A stretch of DNA of 7,962 nt, taken from contig JBNAWB010000169.1 of the NCBI GenBank assembly GCA_049699975.1, forward strand, positions 1 through 7,962, written 5' to 3'. The notes beneath the pieces are model-generated. The model had not been told where the DNA came from and made no database searches. It saw nothing but the letters and a program-made list of their open reading frames with translations. A program made the position numbers and the translations under genes. Shown in pieces: positions 5,846 to 7,962 of this stretch (position 1 is its first letter; each line of letters begins with the position of its first letter). Origin of the DNA: CAZAGD01 sp049699975. Lineage in GTDB: Bacteria; Desulfobacterota; SM23-61.

Positions 5846-6874
5846 ATGAAACTCTTAGTCACCGGTGGTGCTGGATTTATTGGTTCTAATTTCATCCGTT
5901 TTCTTATCGGACCGGATAATCCTTGGCGTCCAGATTGGCAAATAATCAACTTAGATAAGCTTACCTATGCCGGTAACCTGGAAAATTTGGCAGATTTAGC
6001 TCACCAAAAAAATTATCGATTTGTCAAAGGCGATATCCGTGATGGCCAGCTTATCAAGCAAATCTTGGAAACCGGCATTGATGCTGTTATCAATTTTGCT
6101 GCCGAGTCCCATGTAGATCGTAGTCTTTACGAACCTGACATCTTCCTGCAAACCAATGTAATAGGCGTGCAAGTCCTTCTACATGCGGCCATGAGCCATA
6201 AAGTACAAAAGTTCATCCAGATTTCTACTGATGAGGTTTATGGCTCATTAAAACCTGAGGCGCCAGCTTTCAGAGAAGATACACCTTTAGCCCCCAACAG
6301 CCCCTATTCCGCCAGTAAAGCCGCGGCTGATCTCTTAGTCCGTTCTTATTTTAAGACTTATGGTTTCCCAGCAATTATTACCCGCTGTTCCAACAATTAC
6401 GGTCCCTACCAATTCCCCGAAAAATTAATACCCTTATTCATCACTAATGCTCTTGAAGATAAGCCTTTACCAGTTTATGGAGATGGATTAAATGTACGTG
6501 ATTGGATTCACGTTGAAGACCACTGCCGGGCGATCCTTTTTGTTTTAGAGAAAGGGCTGGCAGGGGAAATTTATAATATTGGTGGCCAAGGAGAAAAGAC
6601 CAACTTAGAAATTACCCAGATGATCCTGGACTTGCTCGAAAAGCCGCGCTCTTTAATCCGTTTCGTGGCCGACCGACCCGGACATGATCGAAGATACGCT
6701 ATAGATTTTTCCAAAATAAAAAGAGAGCTGGGATGGTCTCCTACCTATCAACTCGCCGATGGACTGCGCCAGACTGTTAACTGGTATTTAAGGCATGAAG
6801 ACTGGTGGCGCCGAATTAAGAGCGGAGCTTACCGAGATTTCTATCAAAAGCATTATCAGGATAGGCTCAAGTGA
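5846..6874 (+). CDS. rmlB: dTDP-glucose 4,6-dehydratase
   Basis: Second step of dTDP-L-rhamnose synthesis: NAD-dependent conversion of dTDP-glucose to dTDP-4-dehydro-6-deoxyglucose in the cytoplasm. It opens with VTGGAGFIGSNFIR (NAD loop), then 'LDKLTYAGNLENL', a hallmark of RmlB. The catalytic triplet Thr128-Asp129-Glu130 lies in STDEVYG and Tyr154/Lys158 in YSASKAAADLL. 'RCSNNYGPYQFPEKLIPL', 'YGDGLNVRDWIHVEDHCRA' and 'RPGHDRRYAIDFSKI' are the standard substrate and dTDP-binding segments. Length of 342 aa is normal. The ATG at 5846 is set by GGAG at 5836-5839, 6 nt upstream; the reading frame stays open back to 5597 only because the upstream tract lacks stops, and that extension has no family similarity. 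The last codon overlaps the rmlD start, so the two are co-translated. Confidence 0.96.
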   Translation: MKLLVTGGAGFIGSNFIRFLIGPDNPWRPDWQIINLDKLTYAGNLENLADLAHQKNYRFVKGDIRDGQLIKQILETGIDAVINFAAESHVDRSLYEPDIFLQTNVIGVQVLLHAAMSHKVQKFIQISTDEVYGSLKPEAPAFREDTPLAPNSPYSASKAAADLLVRSYFKTYGFPAIITRCSNNYGPYQFPEKLIPLFITNALEDKPLPVYGDGLNVRDWIHVEDHCRAILFVLEKGLAGEIYNIGGQGEKTNLEITQMILDLLEKPRSLIRFVADRPGHDRRYAIDFSKIKRELGWSPTYQLADGLRQTVNWYLRHEDWWRRIKSGAYRDFYQKHYQDRLK

Positions 6875-7713
6875 AAATCTTAGTATTGGGCGCCCGCGGC
6901 ATGTTAGGGCAAGATTTAGTTCCCCTTCTTTCCTTAAATTATGAGGCCATAGCCCGCGATATCCAGGATTTTGATATAACAAATGCCCAGCGCGTAGAAG
7001 AAGAGATTCTGCGCCTTAAACCGCAAGTTGTGATAAATGCTGCTGCCTATACTGATGTGGACGGGTGCGAATCAAACCGGGAATTGGCTCTCTCTGTAAA
7101 TGCCAAAGGAGCCGGTAACATTGCCCAAGCCTGCGCTCTTATCCAAGCTAAACTAATTCACCTAAGCACAGATTATGTTTTTGATGGCTCATCTGCTGAT
7201 CCTTATCAAGAAGATGACCGGCCTAATCCTTTAAATGTATATGGCCTATCTAAATTGCAGGGCGAGCTGGCCATCAAAGAATCTGGCGCGGCATATTTAA
7301 TAATCCGCACCCAGTGGCTCTATGGAGCGCATGGAAGAAATTTCGTAGATACTATTATTAAAGCAGCACAGAAAGAAAAAGAGTTGCGGGTAGTCAATGA
7401 TCAGCGGGGTTCGCCAACCTATACTAAAGATTTAAGTAGCGCCATAAAAGAAATCTTAGAAAAGAATGCCCAGGGCATTATTCACGTTGCTAATTCTGGA
7501 TCTTGCACTTGGTATGAATTTGCCAAAGAAATTCTCCAACAATTAGGCATGAAGCAAATACCTATCAAGCCAATTTCTTCTGCTGAACTTGCTCGGCCAG
7601 CCAAAAGGCCGGCGAATTCTGTTCTGAATTGTCAAAAATTTGAGAAGATTAGCGGGCGGAAAATGCGCCCCTGGCAAGAAGCCCTCAGAGATTACCTCAC
7701 TTCGCGCTATTAA
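6871..7713 (+). CDS. rmlD: dTDP-4-dehydrorhamnose reductase
   Basis: Last step of dTDP-L-rhamnose synthesis: NAD(P)H-dependent reduction of the 4-keto group of dTDP-4-dehydrorhamnose; cytoplasmic. The N terminus has LGARGMLGQDL (G-x-x-G-x-x-G at residues 7-13), followed by NAAAYTDVDGCE, a family signature. The catalytic residues are Thr100 (STDYVFDG, residues 99-106) and Tyr124/Lys128 (YGLSKLQGE). RTQWLYG and NDQRGSPTYTKDL are the conserved C-terminal substrate segments. Length of 280 aa is typical. The GTG start at 6871 shares GTGA with the rmlB stop, a 4-nt overlap that points to translational coupling. rmlA does not follow: the gene is succeeded by 249 nt of repeats to the window end. Confidence 0.95.
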   Translation: MKILVLGARGMLGQDLVPLLSLNYEAIARDIQDFDITNAQRVEEEILRLKPQVVINAAAYTDVDGCESNRELALSVNAKGAGNIAQACALIQAKLIHLSTDYVFDGSSADPYQEDDRPNPLNVYGLSKLQGELAIKESGAAYLIIRTQWLYGAHGRNFVDTIIKAAQKEKELRVVNDQRGSPTYTKDLSSAIKEILEKNAQGIIHVANSGSCTWYEFAKEILQQLGMKQIPIKPISSAELARPAKRPANSVLNCQKFEKISGRKMRPWQEALRDYLTSRY

Positions 7714-7719
7714 AAATCT

Positions 7720-7798
7720 CACCGCAGAGAACGCAAAGATCACAAAGAAATTTTAATATTATTAGCCACAGAGGTACGGAGAGCAAAGAGAAAAAAAA
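7720..7798. repeat. Composite repeat A-B, third copy, directly after rmlD
   Basis: Module A at 7720-7756 begins CACCGCAGAGAACGCAAAG and ends AAATTTTAA, very like the copy at 4939. Module B at 7765-7798 begins GCCACAGAGG and ends AAAGAGAAAAAAAA, like the copy at 4848. It starts 6 nt after the rmlD stop. It contains no terminator-type hairpin that I could find. Confidence 0.8.
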
Positions 7799-7816
7799 TA
7801 ATTTTTTAATCCTGAA

Positions 7817-7836
7817 GATCTGCGTTAATCTGCGTC
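7817..7836 (-). repeat. Inverted fragment of module A
   Basis: On the minus strand this reads GACGCAGATTAACGCAGATC, which matches the module A copy at 4941 (CCGCAGATAACGCCAAGATC) apart from small differences. On the + strand it shows as two tandem TCTGCGT words 10 nt apart. Confidence 0.55.
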
Positions 7837-7848
7837 CCAAATACTTTT

Positions 7849-7960
7849 CACCGCCGAGAGCGCCAAGGGGGCAGAGGAATTTTAAACCCCCCTCATCTTT
7901 TTCCTCACCCCCCAGGGGAGAGGAGGTTCTGGATTGGCCATAGAGACCACAGAGAAAAAA
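7849..7960. repeat. Composite repeat A-C-B, fourth copy, to the window edge
   Basis: Module A at 7849-7886 (CACCGCCGAGAGCGCCAAGG, ending AATTTTAAA) is followed by module C in reverse orientation at 7887-7926 (CCTCACCCCCCAGGGGAGAG) and by module B at 7937-7960 (GCCATAGAG, CCACAGAGAAAAAA). The array may continue beyond the window. No gene is visible between 7714 and 7962. Confidence 0.7.
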
Positions 7961-7962
7961 TA

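Noticed and set aside
5442..5849. 135-aa open frame overlapping the end of the RmlC-like gene
   Set aside because: It reads the pyrimidine-rich repeat tract, giving Leu/Phe/Pro/Ala-rich low-complexity protein; it is open because the tract lacks stop codons.

Overview
This window is a nucleotide-sugar locus of a bacterium. All seven supported genes lie on the + strand, and four repeat-rich, non-coding stretches separate them. The genes resemble those found in O-antigen, capsule or exopolysaccharide clusters: a GT9-type glycosyltransferase, a WbpP-type UDP-sugar 4-epimerase, UDP-glucose 6-dehydrogenase, UDP-glucuronate decarboxylase (UDP-xylose synthase), an RmlC-like cupin, dTDP-glucose 4,6-dehydratase (RmlB) and dTDP-4-dehydrorhamnose reductase (RmlD). 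Shine-Dalgarno sites (GGAG, AAGGAG, GGAGG) and a sigma-70-like promoter are bacterial. The phylum cannot be fixed from the sequence. Abundant degenerate intergenic repeats of the kind 'ACCGCAGAG..CGC.AAGG' and 'GCTTTGCGC' recall environmental or candidate-phylum genomes, Omnitrophota-like or deltaproteobacterial-like, but that is only an impression.

Layout. 28-993: AT-rich GT9-like gene. 994-1079: AT-rich gap with a good promoter candidate. 1080-2093: WbpP-like epimerase. 2094-2556: non-coding, mostly a roughly 320-bp imperfect inverted repeat, then a weak promoter candidate. 2557-3858 and 3860-4798: ugd and UDP-xylose synthase, tightly coupled (1 nt apart). 4799-5062: repeat modules. 5063-5518: RmlC-like gene. 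5519-5845: pyrimidine-rich tract built of 7-8 nt words. 5846-6874 and 6871-7713: rmlB and rmlD, overlapping by 4 nt. 7714-7962: more copies of the repeat modules seen at 4799-5062, running to the window edge.

How the genes work together. Ugd oxidises UDP-glucose to UDP-glucuronate and the next enzyme decarboxylates it to UDP-xylose. RmlB, the RmlC-like protein and RmlD would convert dTDP-glucose to dTDP-L-rhamnose; rmlA is not in the window and must lie elsewhere. The WbpP-like enzyme probably interconverts UDP-GlcNAc and UDP-GalNAc. The locus therefore supplies activated xylose (or glucuronate), rhamnose and possibly GalNAc for a surface glycan. The only visible transferase is the GT9-like protein.

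The genes belong to known families. The least explained material is between them: a long fold-back element, a composite repeat (modules A, B and C) present on both sides of the rml module, and a periodic pyrimidine tract. I found no new protein system, CRISPR array, tRNA, rRNA or transposase.
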